Assembly (NCBI RefSeq): GCF_024746795.1
Contig: NZ_CP080524.1
Location: forward strand, 5,248,001-5,312,000
Direction of reading: 5' to 3'
DNA: 64,000 nt
Origin: Mesorhizobium sp. AR10
GTDB taxonomy: Bacteria > Pseudomonadota > Alphaproteobacteria > Rhizobiales > Rhizobiaceae
A program made the position numbers and the translations under genes. The notes below the pieces were generated by a model. The model saw only the letters and a program-made list of their open reading frames with translations, did not search any database and was not told where the DNA came from. Shown piece after piece: positions 1 through 9,436 of this stretch (positions within the stretch are counted from its first letter, which is position 1; every line of letters begins with the position of its first letter).

Positions 1-666
1 GAGGATCTCGACCTTGACGCCGAGCGCCTCCAACTCCTTGGCGCGCGCGGCGAATTCCACCGGTCCCAGTGCGTTGGCCGGTTCGTTGACCAGGTCGCGC
101 GCCAGCAGCACGCCGTCGATGATCGCCACCTCATCGGCAAAGGCTTTCTTCGCCGCCGCCGGATCGGCGGTGTGGATGGTCACCTTGACCGGCTTCTTCG
201 GCTCGGCCGCCTTGCCATTCTGGCCGTCGTCCCTGTCCTTCTTCGTCTTGTACTTGTCGAAGGCGTAGCTGCGCAAAAGGATGCCCGCGGCGACGCTCGC
301 CGCTTGCTTGCCGCCAATGGCAGCGCCCGGCACATCGAGCACGACCGCCACTTCGGTCGCCTTGCGCAGCGACGCGGCAATGGTGCCGCCAAGCTTCAGC
401 CAGGCATAGTCATCGAGGCCGGAGACCTTGCCGGCGCCGATCGCCAGCAGCCGGTCGAGCGGTGTCCCTTCCGGCGCCAGCACTTCGACCAGGCTGGCGA
501 ACTTGCCGGTGAAGTCGGCTACCGGGAACGCCCGGTCGAGCGTCTTGGCCGGATCGCAGGCCTTTGCCGGTTCGCCGAGACCGCCATCGTCGGCCGCCAG
601 AACGAAGACGCTGCCCTTTTTGGGTGCGGCGAATTTGGCGAAGGCGATGGAGGGTCTCGAATTCAT
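1..666 (-). CDS. pepA: Leucyl aminopeptidase (M17), N-terminal part, cut by window edge
   Basis: Reading leftwards from an ATG at 666-664 gives an open frame of 222 codons that runs off the window. It begins [18 protein letters not shown] and continues with the regulatory/DNA-binding-type N-terminal domain of M17 leucine aminopeptidases, reaching the conserved [10 protein letters not shown] motif near the edge. The metal-binding catalytic domain lies outside the window. The gene is divergent from lptF, the same pepA/lptF neighbourhood known in Escherichia coli. The product should be a cytosolic, metal-dependent aminopeptidase releasing N-terminal Leu and similar residues. Family assignment is strong; only the N-terminal half can be judged. 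Confidence 0.9.
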   Translation of the reverse strand, partial: MNSRPSIAFAKFAAPKKGSVFVLAADDGGLGEPAKACDPAKTLDRAFPVADFTGKFASLVEVLAPEGTPLDRLLAIGAGKVSGLDDYAWLKLGGTIAASLRKATEVAVVLDVPGAAIGGKQAASVAAGILLRSYAFDKYKTKKDRDDGQNGKAAEPKKPVKVTIHTADPAAAKKAFADEVAIIDGVLLARDLVNEPANALGPVEFAARAKELEALGVKVEIL

Positions 667-1035
667 CAGGTCCTGCTTTCGGGGAATGGCCAAGCTTTGC
701 GGGGAAGTGTGCGCGACATTTGGTCGTTTTCCTGCATTTGGCAAGACTTTGCCGAAATCGCATCCCATATGCCACACGGAATCGATGGCGATTCGTCGCG
801 GCCCGGCCCCGCTTTTTGCCGCAACCTGTTGTTAACCATCCATGTTCTCCCTTTCTTATTCATTGCCGCCGACACTCCGGCCCGCGGGACGGGCGATGTG
901 GGACGGGAACCGGATCGACCGCCGGATGAAAGCGCTTGGTAGAACCGCCCGATGGAGCCAGTTGTGCGGGCCTCGCCGGACGGATAGTTTGTGCGCAGGC
1001 ATGATGCCGTTCGGCAAAATCGAGAAAAGCCTTAA
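667..1035. other. Intergenic region between divergent pepA and lptF
   Basis: This stretch separates two divergent genes, so it should carry both promoters. I looked for -35/-10 pairs on both strands and found none close to consensus. I saw no convincing open frame, no hairpin followed by a T-run, and none of the palindromic repeats found elsewhere in the window. The short open frames that cross it read through pepA or lptF in wrong frames. Confidence 0.5.
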
Positions 1036-2238
1036 ATGAAGGTCGTTGAACGCTACATCATGCGTCGCGCTTTGGCGGTGTTCCTGGCTGCGCTGATCTG
1101 GACGCTGGCTATCGTGTGGACGACGCAGGTGCTCGCCCGCATCGATCTCGTCACCGACAGCGGCCAGTCGGCGCTGACCTTCTTCGAGGTCGCGGCGCTG
1201 ATCATCCCGTCGATCGTCCCGATCGTGGTGCCGTTCGCGCTGGTGGTGGCGGTGGCCCAGACGCTCAGCGTCATGAATAGCGATTCGGAACTGGCGGTGA
1301 TCAATGCCGCCGGCGCTTCGCGCTGGGCAGTGGTCAGGCCGATCCTGCTGCTGGCGCTGGGGGCGGCCGTCTTTTCCTTCGCCGTCGACAATGGCATCGA
1401 CCCCTATGCGCGGCAGAAGAACCGCCAGTTGGTGGCGTCGTCGCGCGCCGATCTGTTGTCGCTGATCATCCAGGAAGGGACTTTCCGCAAGATCGACGAA
1501 GGCCTGTTCCTGCAGGTCGGCGAACGGCTTCCCGACAACCGGCTCGGCGGCATCTTCGTCGCCGATTCGCGCGAGGAAGGCGCAAACCTCATCTATTACG
1601 CCAAGACCGGCAGCGTCGTCGAACGTGGCGACGAGAAGGTGCTGATGATGAAAGACGGCGTCATCCACCGCAAGTCGCTGACCGGCGACCTCTCGGTCAT
1701 CCGCTTCACCTCCTACGCCTTCGACCTCTCCGCTTTCATGTCGGCCTCGTCGGGCGTCCTGCTTTTGCCGAAGGACCGAACGACCCAGTACCTGCTCAAT
1801 CCGGACGCCAATGACAAGATGTTCCAGCGCAAGCCCGGCAGCTACAAGGCCGAGCTCGATCAGCGCTTTTCCGAATGGTCCTATTCGCTGGTGTTCGCGC
1901 TGATCGCGCTGGCGGTGGCCGGCGACGCCCGCTCGCACCGCGAGGCGCGCATCCACCCGCTGATCACCGCCATCGTCATTGCGCTGTTCGTACGCTGGCT
2001 TGGTTTCTTCGCCGCGGGGAAGGCCGACAAGATCCCGCAATATGCCTATATGGTCTACGGCGTGCCGATCGTGGCCTCTGTGGTCGCCACCTGGTTCATC
2101 GTCTCCAACCGGACCATGGAGCTGCCGGTCGCCTGGGCCGACTGGATGACCAACTTTGCCGGCCGCGTCAGCGATGGCTGGACAGCTCTCAAGCTGCGCT
2201 TGGCCAGGCGCGGCGCTTCCGGACAGGGAATCGGCTGA
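1036..2238 (+). CDS. lptF: LPS export permease LptF
   Basis: The 400-residue protein has the YjgP/YjgQ family layout: N-terminal membrane segments (residues about 10-30, 50-80 and 95-120), a periplasmic beta-jellyroll-like middle starting around DNGIDPYARQKNRQL, and three C-terminal helices after about residue 280. LptF pairs with LptG as the transmembrane half of the LptB2FG ABC transporter, which extracts lipopolysaccharide from the inner membrane. The stop codon overlaps an ATG (TGATG), and lptG follows within 17 bp, so the two are translationally linked. Length and neighbours (lptG, lptD) agree fully with the family. Confidence 0.95.
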   Translation: MKVVERYIMRRALAVFLAALIWTLAIVWTTQVLARIDLVTDSGQSALTFFEVAALIIPSIVPIVVPFALVVAVAQTLSVMNSDSELAVINAAGASRWAVVRPILLLALGAAVFSFAVDNGIDPYARQKNRQLVASSRADLLSLIIQEGTFRKIDEGLFLQVGERLPDNRLGGIFVADSREEGANLIYYAKTGSVVERGDEKVLMMKDGVIHRKSLTGDLSVIRFTSYAFDLSAFMSASSGVLLLPKDRTTQYLLNPDANDKMFQRKPGSYKAELDQRFSEWSYSLVFALIALAVAGDARSHREARIHPLITAIVIALFVRWLGFFAAGKADKIPQYAYMVYGVPIVASVVATWFIVSNRTMELPVAWADWMTNFAGRVSDGWTALKLRLARRGASGQGIG

Positions 2239-2254
2239 TGGGCTGGACACGCTG

Positions 2255-3337
2255 ATGGGCTGGACTCTGGGCCGCTACTTCTTCTTTCGCTATGTGTCGA
2301 TCACGGCGTGGTTCTTCGTTGGCCTGCTGGCGCTGGTGTTCCTGATCGATTTCACCGAGCTTTCCGGCCGCATCACCGGCCTGCCAGGTTTCACCTACGG
2401 CACCGCATTCGCCATTTCGGCGCTGAGGATGCCGATGATCATGCTGCAGACGGTGCCGTTCGTCGGCCTGTTCTCGGCGATGGCGACGCTGGTGTCGCTC
2501 AACCGCAAGTACGAGCTGGTCATCGCGCGCTCGGCCGGCGTTTCGGCGTGGCAGTTCCTGTTGCCGTGCTGCATCGGGGCGCTGCTGTTCGGAGCGCTGT
2601 CGGTCGGCGTGCTCAATCCGGTCGCCGCGCACGCATTCTCCTGGTCCGAACAGATCGAAACCCAGCTGCGTTCCGGCAACTCGAACACCGTTGGCGCCGA
2701 CACCACGCCATGGATCCGGCAGAAAACCAGTTCCGGCGATACCATCATCGGCGCCCGCGCCATCCTCAACCAGGGCCTGGAGATGTCCGACGCGGTCTTC
2801 TTCGTCATCTCTCCGCAAGGCGACATCGTCGAACGCAAGGACGCGGCGAGGGCTTTTCTGCGCGACGGCTATTGGGAGCTGCAGGACGTCAAGGTCTTCA
2901 AGGACGGCAACATCCGCTCGCTGGCCTCCGACCGGGTGGAGACCAATCTCAAGCCGGAGTTCGTGCAGGAGCGCCTGGCGCGTCCGGAAACCATCCCCTT
3001 CTACGACCTTCCAGGCAAGATCGAGGTTGCCCGTTCCTTCGGCCTCAAGGCAAATGCCTTCGCCATGCAGTTTGATTCGCTGGTGGCGTTGCCGTTCCTG
3101 CTCGTCGCCATGACGCTGATTGCGGCAACAGTATCAATGCGATTTGCGAGAATGGGGCAGTCCGCGACGATGATTCTGGGTGGCGTCCTGGCCGGCTTTC
3201 TGCTTTATGTCGTTTCGGTGCTGGTCAAGGCATTCGGCGTGGCGGGATTCGTGCCCACCGCCGTGGCTGCATGGGTTCCGGTTGTCGTGGCTATGTTCTT
3301 CGGGGTGACATTCCTGCTATACAAGGAAGACGGCTAG
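2255..3337 (+). CDS. lptG: LPS export permease LptG
   Basis: The 360-residue YjgP/YjgQ family permease is the partner of LptF. The chosen ATG at 2255 gives MGWTLGRYFFFRYVSITAWF, whose first membrane helix starts close to the N-terminus as in other LptG proteins. An earlier ATG at 2238 is out of frame and opens only a five-codon frame ending in TGA that overlaps the 2255 ATG. Membrane helices lie at about residues 15-40, 60-85, 100-125 and three near the C-terminus. The stop overlaps the GTG start of lptD (TAGTG), so lptF, lptG and lptD form one coupled unit. Confidence 0.95.
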   Translation: MGWTLGRYFFFRYVSITAWFFVGLLALVFLIDFTELSGRITGLPGFTYGTAFAISALRMPMIMLQTVPFVGLFSAMATLVSLNRKYELVIARSAGVSAWQFLLPCCIGALLFGALSVGVLNPVAAHAFSWSEQIETQLRSGNSNTVGADTTPWIRQKTSSGDTIIGARAILNQGLEMSDAVFFVISPQGDIVERKDAARAFLRDGYWELQDVKVFKDGNIRSLASDRVETNLKPEFVQERLARPETIPFYDLPGKIEVARSFGLKANAFAMQFDSLVALPFLLVAMTLIAATVSMRFARMGQSATMILGGVLAGFLLYVVSVLVKAFGVAGFVPTAVAAWVPVVVAMFFGVTFLLYKEDG

Positions 3338-5754
3338 TGAGGGGGGCGGTTTTGCGCAGCCATAGGCAGGCCGGTTTGGCGCGCCTCTATGGGGCGAGCG
3401 CCTTGGCATGCCTGCTCGCCTGCGCTGTCCCGACGGCCCCTGCGCTGGCGCAGGACATCACCGACATGGCGACGAATGTTCCGTCCGGCACCCAGATGCT
3501 GCTGGCCGCGGACACGCTGGTCTACAACAACGACAACCAGACGGTCACCGCAGTCGGCGGCGTCCAGATCGACTATGGCGGCAATCGCCTCGTCGCCCAG
3601 CGGGTCGAGTACGACCGCAACACCAAGCGCCTCGTCGCCAGCGGCAACGTCGAAGTCGTCAACAGCGACGGCACCAAGATCTATTCGCAGCATATCGACA
3701 TCACCGACGATTTCGCCGATGGCTTCGTCAACGCGCTGCGCGTCGAAACCCCCGAAAAGGCCTATTTCGCCGCCGAAAGTGCGGAACGCATGGGCGGCGT
3801 GCTGACGACATTCCATAACGGCGTCTACACGGCCTGCGAACCGTGCGAGGACAAGCCGGACAAGGCGCCGACATGGCGCGTCAAGGCGCGCAAGATCATC
3901 TGGAACGGCGAGAAGAAGACGGTCCGCTTCGAGAACGCGAATTTCGAGTTCTTCGGCTTTCCGCTTGCCTATCTGCCGGCCTTCGAGATCGCCGACCCCA
4001 CGGTCAAGCGCAAGAGCGGCTTCCTGATCCCCAGCATCTCCTACAACACCGATCTCGGCTTCGGCGTCAAAGTCCCCTATTATTTCGCCTTGTCGCCGAC
4101 CTACGACCTTACCGTCGCCGGCAGCGGCTATACCAAGCAGGGTTTCCTCGGCGAGGCCGAGTGGCGCCAGCGCTTCAACAACGGCCAGTACAATTTGAAG
4201 ATCGCAGGGATCCGGCAAGAGGCCCCCGACGCCTTCGTCGATGAGAGCGGGTACAACGTCAATTCCGGTGCTGCGGGCGATCCGAACAAGTTCCGCGGCA
4301 TGATGGGCACCAAGGGCCAGTTCGCCATCAATCCGCGTTGGGACTTCGGCTGGGACATCCTGCTGCAGACCGACAAGAACTTCTCGCGCACCTACACCAT
4401 CGACGGCTTCAACGACGCCGTGCATCAGTCCACGATCTACCTGACCGGCCTCGACGGCCGCAATTATTTCGACGTGCGCGCCATGCGTTTCACGGTGCAA
4501 GAAAATACGCTCTCCAGCGATTCAACGGCGCGCGCCTCCCAGCAGCCCTGGGTGCTTCCCTCGCTCGACTACGCCTATATTCCCGACATGGCGGTGGCCG
4601 GCGGGCAGTTGTCGTTCAACGTCAACGCACGGGTCATCAGCCGCGACAGGATCGACACGGGCCTGGCGGATTCGGCCGACGCCACGTCCATCAACAATGT
4701 GCGCGGCATCGAGGGCCAATCCAGCCGCCTCACCGCAGAAGCCGAATGGAAGCGCACCTTCACCACCAGTGGCGGACTGCAGCTGACGCCGCTGCTGGCG
4801 CTGCGCGGCGACGCCGGCTATGTCAATGCAAACTCGGCCTCGCTCGCCGCCATCGAACAGATGGCAACGAATCTCGGCGTCGACGAAGACATGCACACCT
4901 CGCTGGCGCGCTACATGGCGACCGCCGGGCTCGAAATGCGCTGGCCTGTGCTGTTCTCGATGCCCGGCTCCAGCCACATCATCGAGCCAACGGCGCAGGT
5001 GTTCGTGCGTCCGAACGAGCAGTATGTCGGCGGCCTCGCCGTTCCCAATGAGGACGCGCAGAGCTTCGTCTTCGACGCCACGTCGCTGTTCGAGCGCGAC
5101 AAGTTCTCCGGCTACGACCGCATGGAAGGCGGTAGCCGCGCCAATGTCGGGTTCCGCTATTCCGGCGCCTACGACAATGGCTGGAGCACCAACGCGCTGT
5201 TTGGCCAATCCTATCAGCTTGGCGGCCAGAACTCCTTCGCCGCACCGGACCTGGTCAATGTCGGTGCCTATTCGGGCCTGGAAACCTCGACCTCCGACTA
5301 TGTCGGCCTCGTCGGCTTCAACAGCCCCAGCGGCTTCTCCGGCTCGCTCAGCGGCCGTTTCGACGAGCAGAGCTTCGAGATCCGCCGCGCCGAAGTGAAG
5401 GCTGCCTATTCCGGCCTGCCGGTGTCGCTCAGCGCCAAATATGCCTTCATCCAGGCGCAGCCGCTCTATGGCTTCGACACCGACCGCCACGAGGTCACGC
5501 TCGGCGCCTCGACGCACCTTGCCGAAAACTGGCGTGTCTTCGGCACCGGCACCTATGATTTGCAGCAAAGCGTCCTGGTCAAGGACGGGGTTGGCTTTGC
5601 CTACAATGATTCATGCTTCACCTATTTGATGACGTTCTCGGAATCCCGCGACCTGACCACCAAGGAAGTGTCGCAGAATATCGGCTTCAACCTGTCGTTC
5701 CGCACGCTCGGCGATTTCGGCTCGTCACAAAGCGCCATCGACACCATCCAGTAG
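3337..5754 (+). CDS. lptD: LPS-assembly protein LptD
   Basis: The GTG start at 3337 overlaps the lptG stop and gives 805 residues. A signal peptide ends around APALAQ. An OstA/LptA-like jellyroll domain follows (TLVYNNDNQTVTAVGGVQI and later), then a long C-terminal beta-barrel with alternating aromatic strands. Cysteines occur as a close pair in TACEPCEDKP and singly in YNDSCFTYL near the C-terminus, consistent with LptD disulfide bonding, though fewer than in E. coli. The protein inserts lipopolysaccharide into the outer leaflet of the outer membrane with LptE. Its placement directly after lptFG supports the call. Confidence 0.95.
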   Translation: MRGAVLRSHRQAGLARLYGASALACLLACAVPTAPALAQDITDMATNVPSGTQMLLAADTLVYNNDNQTVTAVGGVQIDYGGNRLVAQRVEYDRNTKRLVASGNVEVVNSDGTKIYSQHIDITDDFADGFVNALRVETPEKAYFAAESAERMGGVLTTFHNGVYTACEPCEDKPDKAPTWRVKARKIIWNGEKKTVRFENANFEFFGFPLAYLPAFEIADPTVKRKSGFLIPSISYNTDLGFGVKVPYYFALSPTYDLTVAGSGYTKQGFLGEAEWRQRFNNGQYNLKIAGIRQEAPDAFVDESGYNVNSGAAGDPNKFRGMMGTKGQFAINPRWDFGWDILLQTDKNFSRTYTIDGFNDAVHQSTIYLTGLDGRNYFDVRAMRFTVQENTLSSDSTARASQQPWVLPSLDYAYIPDMAVAGGQLSFNVNARVISRDRIDTGLADSADATSINNVRGIEGQSSRLTAEAEWKRTFTTSGGLQLTPLLALRGDAGYVNANSASLAAIEQMATNLGVDEDMHTSLARYMATAGLEMRWPVLFSMPGSSHIIEPTAQVFVRPNEQYVGGLAVPNEDAQSFVFDATSLFERDKFSGYDRMEGGSRANVGFRYSGAYDNGWSTNALFGQSYQLGGQNSFAAPDLVNVGAYSGLETSTSDYVGLVGFNSPSGFSGSLSGRFDEQSFEIRRAEVKAAYSGLPVSLSAKYAFIQAQPLYGFDTDRHEVTLGASTHLAENWRVFGTGTYDLQQSVLVKDGVGFAYNDSCFTYLMTFSESRDLTTKEVSQNIGFNLSFRTLGDFGSSQSAIDTIQ

Positions 5755-5865
5755 CAGACGGCCGGTTGACGACATCGTTTTGCCGCATAAAGCGGGCACG
5801 GAGTTCGGGAACCTGAAGCCGGCATGGAACTGGGCCGGAACCGCGATACAATTGGGATGCTTTCG

Positions 5866-6792
5866 ATGAGGAAATACCTCTTTTCGGCAGGGTTGGCGCT
5901 GCTGGTGGCGGCGACTTCGGTCTCGATCACAATCGTGACGGCGCCGGCATTCGCCAGCGAGATCAAGTACGTCGTCAACAACGTACCGATCACCTCCGGC
6001 GACATCGCGCATCGCGCCGCCTTCCTGCGCCTGCAGCGCAAGAAGGGCGACGCCGCGCAGGAAATGGTCGACCAGACGCTGCGCGTGGCCGAGGCCAAGC
6101 GCCTCGGCATCCGCATCAGCGACGCCCAGGTCAACGTCGCTTATCAGCGCTTTGCCACGAACAACAAGATGCAGCTCAAGCAGCTCGACGGCGTCATGGC
6201 GAAGTCCGGCGTCGGCAAGGAGCATTTCAAGGAATTCATCCGCGCCCAGATGGCCTGGAACCAGGCGCTGACCGCGCGTTCCCGCTCGGGCGATGGCGGC
6301 GGGGCGGTCAGTGAACAGGACCTCGTCAACAAGATGCTCGAAAAAGGTGGCGCAAAGCCGAGCGCCACTGAATATATGCTGCAGCAGGTCATCTTTGTGG
6401 TGCCGGCGGCAGAGCGCAGCGCAACGCTTGGCAAGCGCAAGCGCGAAGCCGACGCCATGCGCGTCCGTTTCAACGGCTGCAACACCACGCGCGAATTCGC
6501 CAAGGGCTTGGTCGACGTTACCGTTCGCGAACTTGGCCGAGTCCTGGCGCCGCAATTGCCGCCGGAATGGGCCGAGCAGATCAAGGCCACCAAGGTCGGC
6601 GGCGCCACCCCCACGCGCGAGACCGACCGCGGTGTCGAGTTCATCGGCATCTGTTCGTCGCGCGAGGTCTCCGACGACAAGGTCGCCCAGATGGTGTTCC
6701 AGAGCGAAGGCGGCGGCGACAAGAATGCCGACGAGCTCTCCGCCAAGTATGTCGAGGAGTTGCGGAAGAAAGCCCGCATCGTCCAACGCTGA
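5866..6792 (+). CDS. SurA-like periplasmic chaperone / peptidyl-prolyl isomerase
   Basis: From ATG 5866 the protein starts MRKYLFSAGLALLVAATS, a signal peptide with cleavage near APAFASE. In-frame ATGs at 5824 and 5857 are possible alternatives. After the signal comes a SurA N-terminal helical domain (ITSGDIAHRAAFLRLQRKKG) and one parvulin-like region (residues about 160-270), so it is shorter than E. coli SurA, which has two parvulin domains. Standing directly downstream of lptD, it probably assists folding of outer-membrane proteins including LptD. The family is clear; isomerase activity is not, because active-site conservation was not tested. Confidence 0.85.
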   Translation: MRKYLFSAGLALLVAATSVSITIVTAPAFASEIKYVVNNVPITSGDIAHRAAFLRLQRKKGDAAQEMVDQTLRVAEAKRLGIRISDAQVNVAYQRFATNNKMQLKQLDGVMAKSGVGKEHFKEFIRAQMAWNQALTARSRSGDGGGAVSEQDLVNKMLEKGGAKPSATEYMLQQVIFVVPAAERSATLGKRKREADAMRVRFNGCNTTREFAKGLVDVTVRELGRVLAPQLPPEWAEQIKATKVGGATPTRETDRGVEFIGICSSREVSDDKVAQMVFQSEGGGDKNADELSAKYVEELRKKARIVQR

Positions 6793-6801
6793 AACCTAGC
6801 C

Positions 6802-7830
6802 GTGCGTGAGGCAGAGCTTCCGCTGGCGTTGAGCGTTGGCGACCCATCCGGCGTCGGGCCGGAGATCAGTATTGCCGCGTGGCAGGCCCGCGACAGCGCC
6901 GCAGTCCCACCGTTTTATCTTCTCGCCGATCCGGCGCTGATTGCCGCGCGGGCGCATCGGCTCGGCGCCAATGTGGCAATCGTGGAGACGACGCCCGCTG
7001 AGGCGACGCGGGTCTTTCACCGCGCCCTGCCCGTCGTGCCGCTGGCCGCCCGCTTCACGGACAGTCCCGGCCGGCCGGACGCGGTCAACGCCGCCGGCAC
7101 CATCGAGGCCATCGACCGCGCCGTGGCCGACTGCCTTGGCGGCCGTGCCGCAGCCATCGTCACGTGCCCGATCGCCAAGAAACCGCTCTACGATGCCGGT
7201 TTCGGCTTTCCCGGCCACACCGAATATCTGGCGCATCTGGCGTCGCTCCACACCGGCATCGAGGTGATGCCGGTGATGCTGCTGGCGGGTCCCGAATTGC
7301 GCACGGTTCCGGTCACCATCCACATTGCGCTAGCCGCAGTGCCGAAGGCGCTGACCACAGAGTTGATCGTCGCGACCGGCCGCATCACCGCCACCGATCT
7401 TGCAAGTCGCTTCGGCATAGCAAGGCCGAGGCTGGCCATTGCCGGCCTCAATCCGCATGCCGGCGAAGGCGGCGCGATGGGCGCTGAGGACGAGCGCATC
7501 ATCCGCCCGGCAATCGACATGTTGCGGGCGCAAGGCATCGACGCCTTCGGGCCGCTACCGGCCGACACGCTGTTCCACGCGCGGGCGCGGGCCGGCTACG
7601 ACGTGGCGATCTGCATGTATCACGACCAGGCGCTGATCCCGGCCAAAGCGCTGGCCTTCGACGAGGCGGTCAACGTCACGCTTGGCCTGCCCTTCATCCG
7701 CACCTCGCCCGACCACGGCACTGCCTTCGACATTGCCGGCAAGGGCATAGCGCGCGCCGACAGCCTGATCGCGGCGCTGAGGCTCGCCCGACGGCTTGCC
7801 GACACTGGGACGAAGGCTGTGGCCGCATGA
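6802..7830 (+). CDS. pdxA: 4-hydroxythreonine-4-phosphate dehydrogenase PdxA
   Basis: The 342-residue protein has hallmark PdxA segments: [13 protein letters not shown] near the N-terminus, [31 protein letters not shown] with metal-binding histidine, [12 protein letters not shown] and [17 protein letters not shown]. It oxidises 4-phosphohydroxy-L-threonine with NAD in pyridoxal phosphate synthesis, a cytosolic metal-dependent step. Start is GTG at 6802, 9 bp after the SurA-like gene. Its stop (ATGA, 7827-7830) overlaps an ATG that opens a ten-codon frame leading into rsmA. A pdxA-rsmA pairing downstream of surA is also known in enterobacteria. Confidence 0.95.
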   Translation: MREAELPLALSVGDPSGVGPEISIAAWQARDSAAVPPFYLLADPALIAARAHRLGANVAIVETTPAEATRVFHRALPVVPLAARFTDSPGRPDAVNAAGTIEAIDRAVADCLGGRAAAIVTCPIAKKPLYDAGFGFPGHTEYLAHLASLHTGIEVMPVMLLAGPELRTVPVTIHIALAAVPKALTTELIVATGRITATDLASRFGIARPRLAIAGLNPHAGEGGAMGAEDERIIRPAIDMLRAQGIDAFGPLPADTLFHARARAGYDVAICMYHDQALIPAKALAFDEAVNVTLGLPFIRTSPDHGTAFDIAGKGIARADSLIAALRLARRLADTGTKAVAA

Positions 7831-7855
7831 GCCCCAACCTTATGAGCCCAACCTT

Positions 7856-8710
7856 ATGAGCATTGACGGGCTGCCGCCGCTGCGCGAGGTGATCGAGCGC
7901 CATGGGCTGCAGGCGAAGAAGGCGCTCGGCCAGAATTTCCTGCTCGACCTCAACCTGACCGGCAAGATCGCGCGTACCGCCGGCGACCTGACCAACTGCA
8001 CGGTGATCGAGGTCGGCCCCGGCCCCGGCGGGCTGACCAGGGCGCTGCTGCTTGCCGACGCCCGACGCGTCGTCGCCATCGAGCGCGACGAGCGCTGCCT
8101 GGCGGCGCTGGCAGAGGTATCGGACCACTATCCGGGCCGGCTCGAGATCATCGCCGGCGATGCGCTGAAGACTGATTTCGCTGCCCTTGCCGAAGCGGCG
8201 TCAGGCGTTGATATGCCTGGAAGCAGGGGCCCGGTGAAGATCGTCGCCAACCTGCCCTACAATATCGGCACCGAGCTGCTGATCCGCTGGCTGACTGTCG
8301 CCGAGTGGCCGCCCTTCTATGCCTCGATGACGCTGATGTTCCAACGCGAGGTGGCCGAGCGCATCGTCGCCCCCCCGGGCAGCGACCCCTATGGCCGGCT
8401 CGGCGTGCTGGCCGGCTGGCGGACGGAGGCGAGGATCGCCTTCGACGTGCCGCCGCAAGCGTTCACGCCGCCGCCCAAAGTCACCTCCTCGGTGGTGCAT
8501 CTGGTGCCGCGCGACAGGCCGCTGCCCACCGAGGTGAAGAAACTCGGCCGCGTCACCGAGGCCGCCTTCGGCCAGCGCCGCAAGATGCTGCGGCAGAGCG
8601 TGAAAAGCCTCGGCGGCGAGGCCCTGCTGACCCGCGCCGGCATCGATCCGACGCGGCGGGCGGAGACCTTGAGCGTCGAGGAATTCGTGCGGCTGACCAA
8701 CGCGGTTTGA
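7856..8710 (+). CDS. rsmA: 16S rRNA (A1518/A1519) dimethyltransferase RsmA
   Basis: The 284-residue protein contains [14 protein letters not shown], the SAM-binding [16 protein letters not shown], the acidic loop VAIERDERC, and the catalytic [11 protein letters not shown] motif, all typical of KsgA/RsmA. It dimethylates two adenines in the 3' hairpin of 16S rRNA late in 30S assembly. ATG 7856 was chosen because it gives [13 protein letters not shown], the usual N-terminal length. Two earlier ATGs (7827 and 7842) lie in another frame that stops at 7859, overlapping this start by ATGA. Confidence 0.95.
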   Translation: MSIDGLPPLREVIERHGLQAKKALGQNFLLDLNLTGKIARTAGDLTNCTVIEVGPGPGGLTRALLLADARRVVAIERDERCLAALAEVSDHYPGRLEIIAGDALKTDFAALAEAASGVDMPGSRGPVKIVANLPYNIGTELLIRWLTVAEWPPFYASMTLMFQREVAERIVAPPGSDPYGRLGVLAGWRTEARIAFDVPPQAFTPPPKVTSSVVHLVPRDRPLPTEVKKLGRVTEAAFGQRRKMLRQSVKSLGGEALLTRAGIDPTRRAETLSVEEFVRLTNAV

Positions 8711-8727
8711 TGCCTGCCAGCTGTGTG

Positions 8728-9354
8728 TCAGGCAAGCCCGACACCCCCTGACCTGACGCTGCGGACGAGGCTGAGCATGGTCCCCACTGCTTCCTCTTCC
8801 GACAGCCCCTGGGTCTCGACAAGCGACTGCCACGTCGTGAAGTCCACCGCGTGACCGATCGCGGCGACAAGGAGACGGTCGGTTTTGACATCCATTCCGG
8901 GCCAAGCCTCCGCCAGGATTGCAACACCCCTGCCCAGGACTTCCCGTCGGCGGACGAGTGCCGCGGCTACAACGGGCACCTCGGCGTCACGATAGAGATT
9001 GGCGAGGAGCCGCCGCTTGCGGCTGTAGTAGCCGTAGAGCTGGAACAGCGCCGTCTGCAGCCGGGTCTCCGGTTCGGCGACTGAGCGCCAGGTCTCCGGG
9101 TTGGGAGGCGGGTCCTCGGCGAAGGAGTAGGCTGTGCAGGCCGAGAAGATCGCATCCTGGTCGGGAAAGTGCCTGTAGACCGTCAGCCGCTGCACGCCCG
9201 CCTTCTCGGCGATAGCGCTGACAGTCGTTCGCGCTGGACCGATCGAACTGTGCAGGTCGAAAGCCGCGCGAGCGAGGACGAGATGGGTCTCGGCCTGCTT
9301 CGCGGCGCGGCGCTGCAATCGATAGGGGCGCTTTTTCTCTTTCAATGAACTCAT
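8728..9354 (-). CDS. TetR/AcrR family transcriptional regulator
   Basis: The 208-residue protein starts MSSLKEKKRPYRLQRR at ATG 9354-9352. An N-terminal helix-turn-helix (TTVSAIAEKAGVQRLTVYRHF) is followed by a helical ligand-binding domain of TetR type. A longer in-frame start at 9417 would overlap the promoter of the divergent cupin gene, so the shorter one is preferred. It probably represses the cupin gene, whose promoter lies between the two starts. The ligand cannot be predicted. The pair sits between rsmA and gmk, two conserved blocks, and looks like an insertion in that backbone. Confidence 0.85.
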   Translation of the reverse strand: MSSLKEKKRPYRLQRRAAKQAETHLVLARAAFDLHSSIGPARTTVSAIAEKAGVQRLTVYRHFPDQDAIFSACTAYSFAEDPPPNPETWRSVAEPETRLQTALFQLYGYYSRKRRLLANLYRDAEVPVVAAALVRRREVLGRGVAILAEAWPGMDVKTDRLLVAAIGHAVDFTTWQSLVETQGLSEEEAVGTMLSLVRSVRSGGVGLA

Positions 9355-9367
9355 GTGATCACCGATA

Positions 9368-9396
9368 TTGACAGGAGTCTGCACATCACCTATAAA
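9368..9396 (+). promoter_or_regulatory. Near-consensus sigma-70-type promoter for the cupin gene
   Basis: TTGACA at 9368-9373 is separated by exactly 17 bp from TATAAA at 9391-9396. Transcription should begin near 9403, which rules out the ATG at 9410 as a comfortable start and favours ATG 9437. Two ATCACC hexamers, at 9358-9363 and 9385-9390, flank or overlap the promoter elements and are candidate half-sites for the divergent TetR repressor. That last point is inference. Confidence 0.7.
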
Positions 9397-9436
9397 TGGA
9401 TGAACGGCCATGTACACTCATTTCTGGGAGGATGAA

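Noticed and set aside
856..2250. Long minus-strand open frame of over 460 codons opposite lptF
   Set aside because: It is a shadow of lptF: low-complexity, His/Arg/Asp-rich translation with no family features, while the plus strand encodes a complete LptF with correct neighbours.
9410..9436. Earlier ATG for the cupin gene (MYTHFWEDE...)
   Set aside because: It lies only about 7 nt from the predicted transcription start, while ATG 9437 has GGAGG at the right distance.
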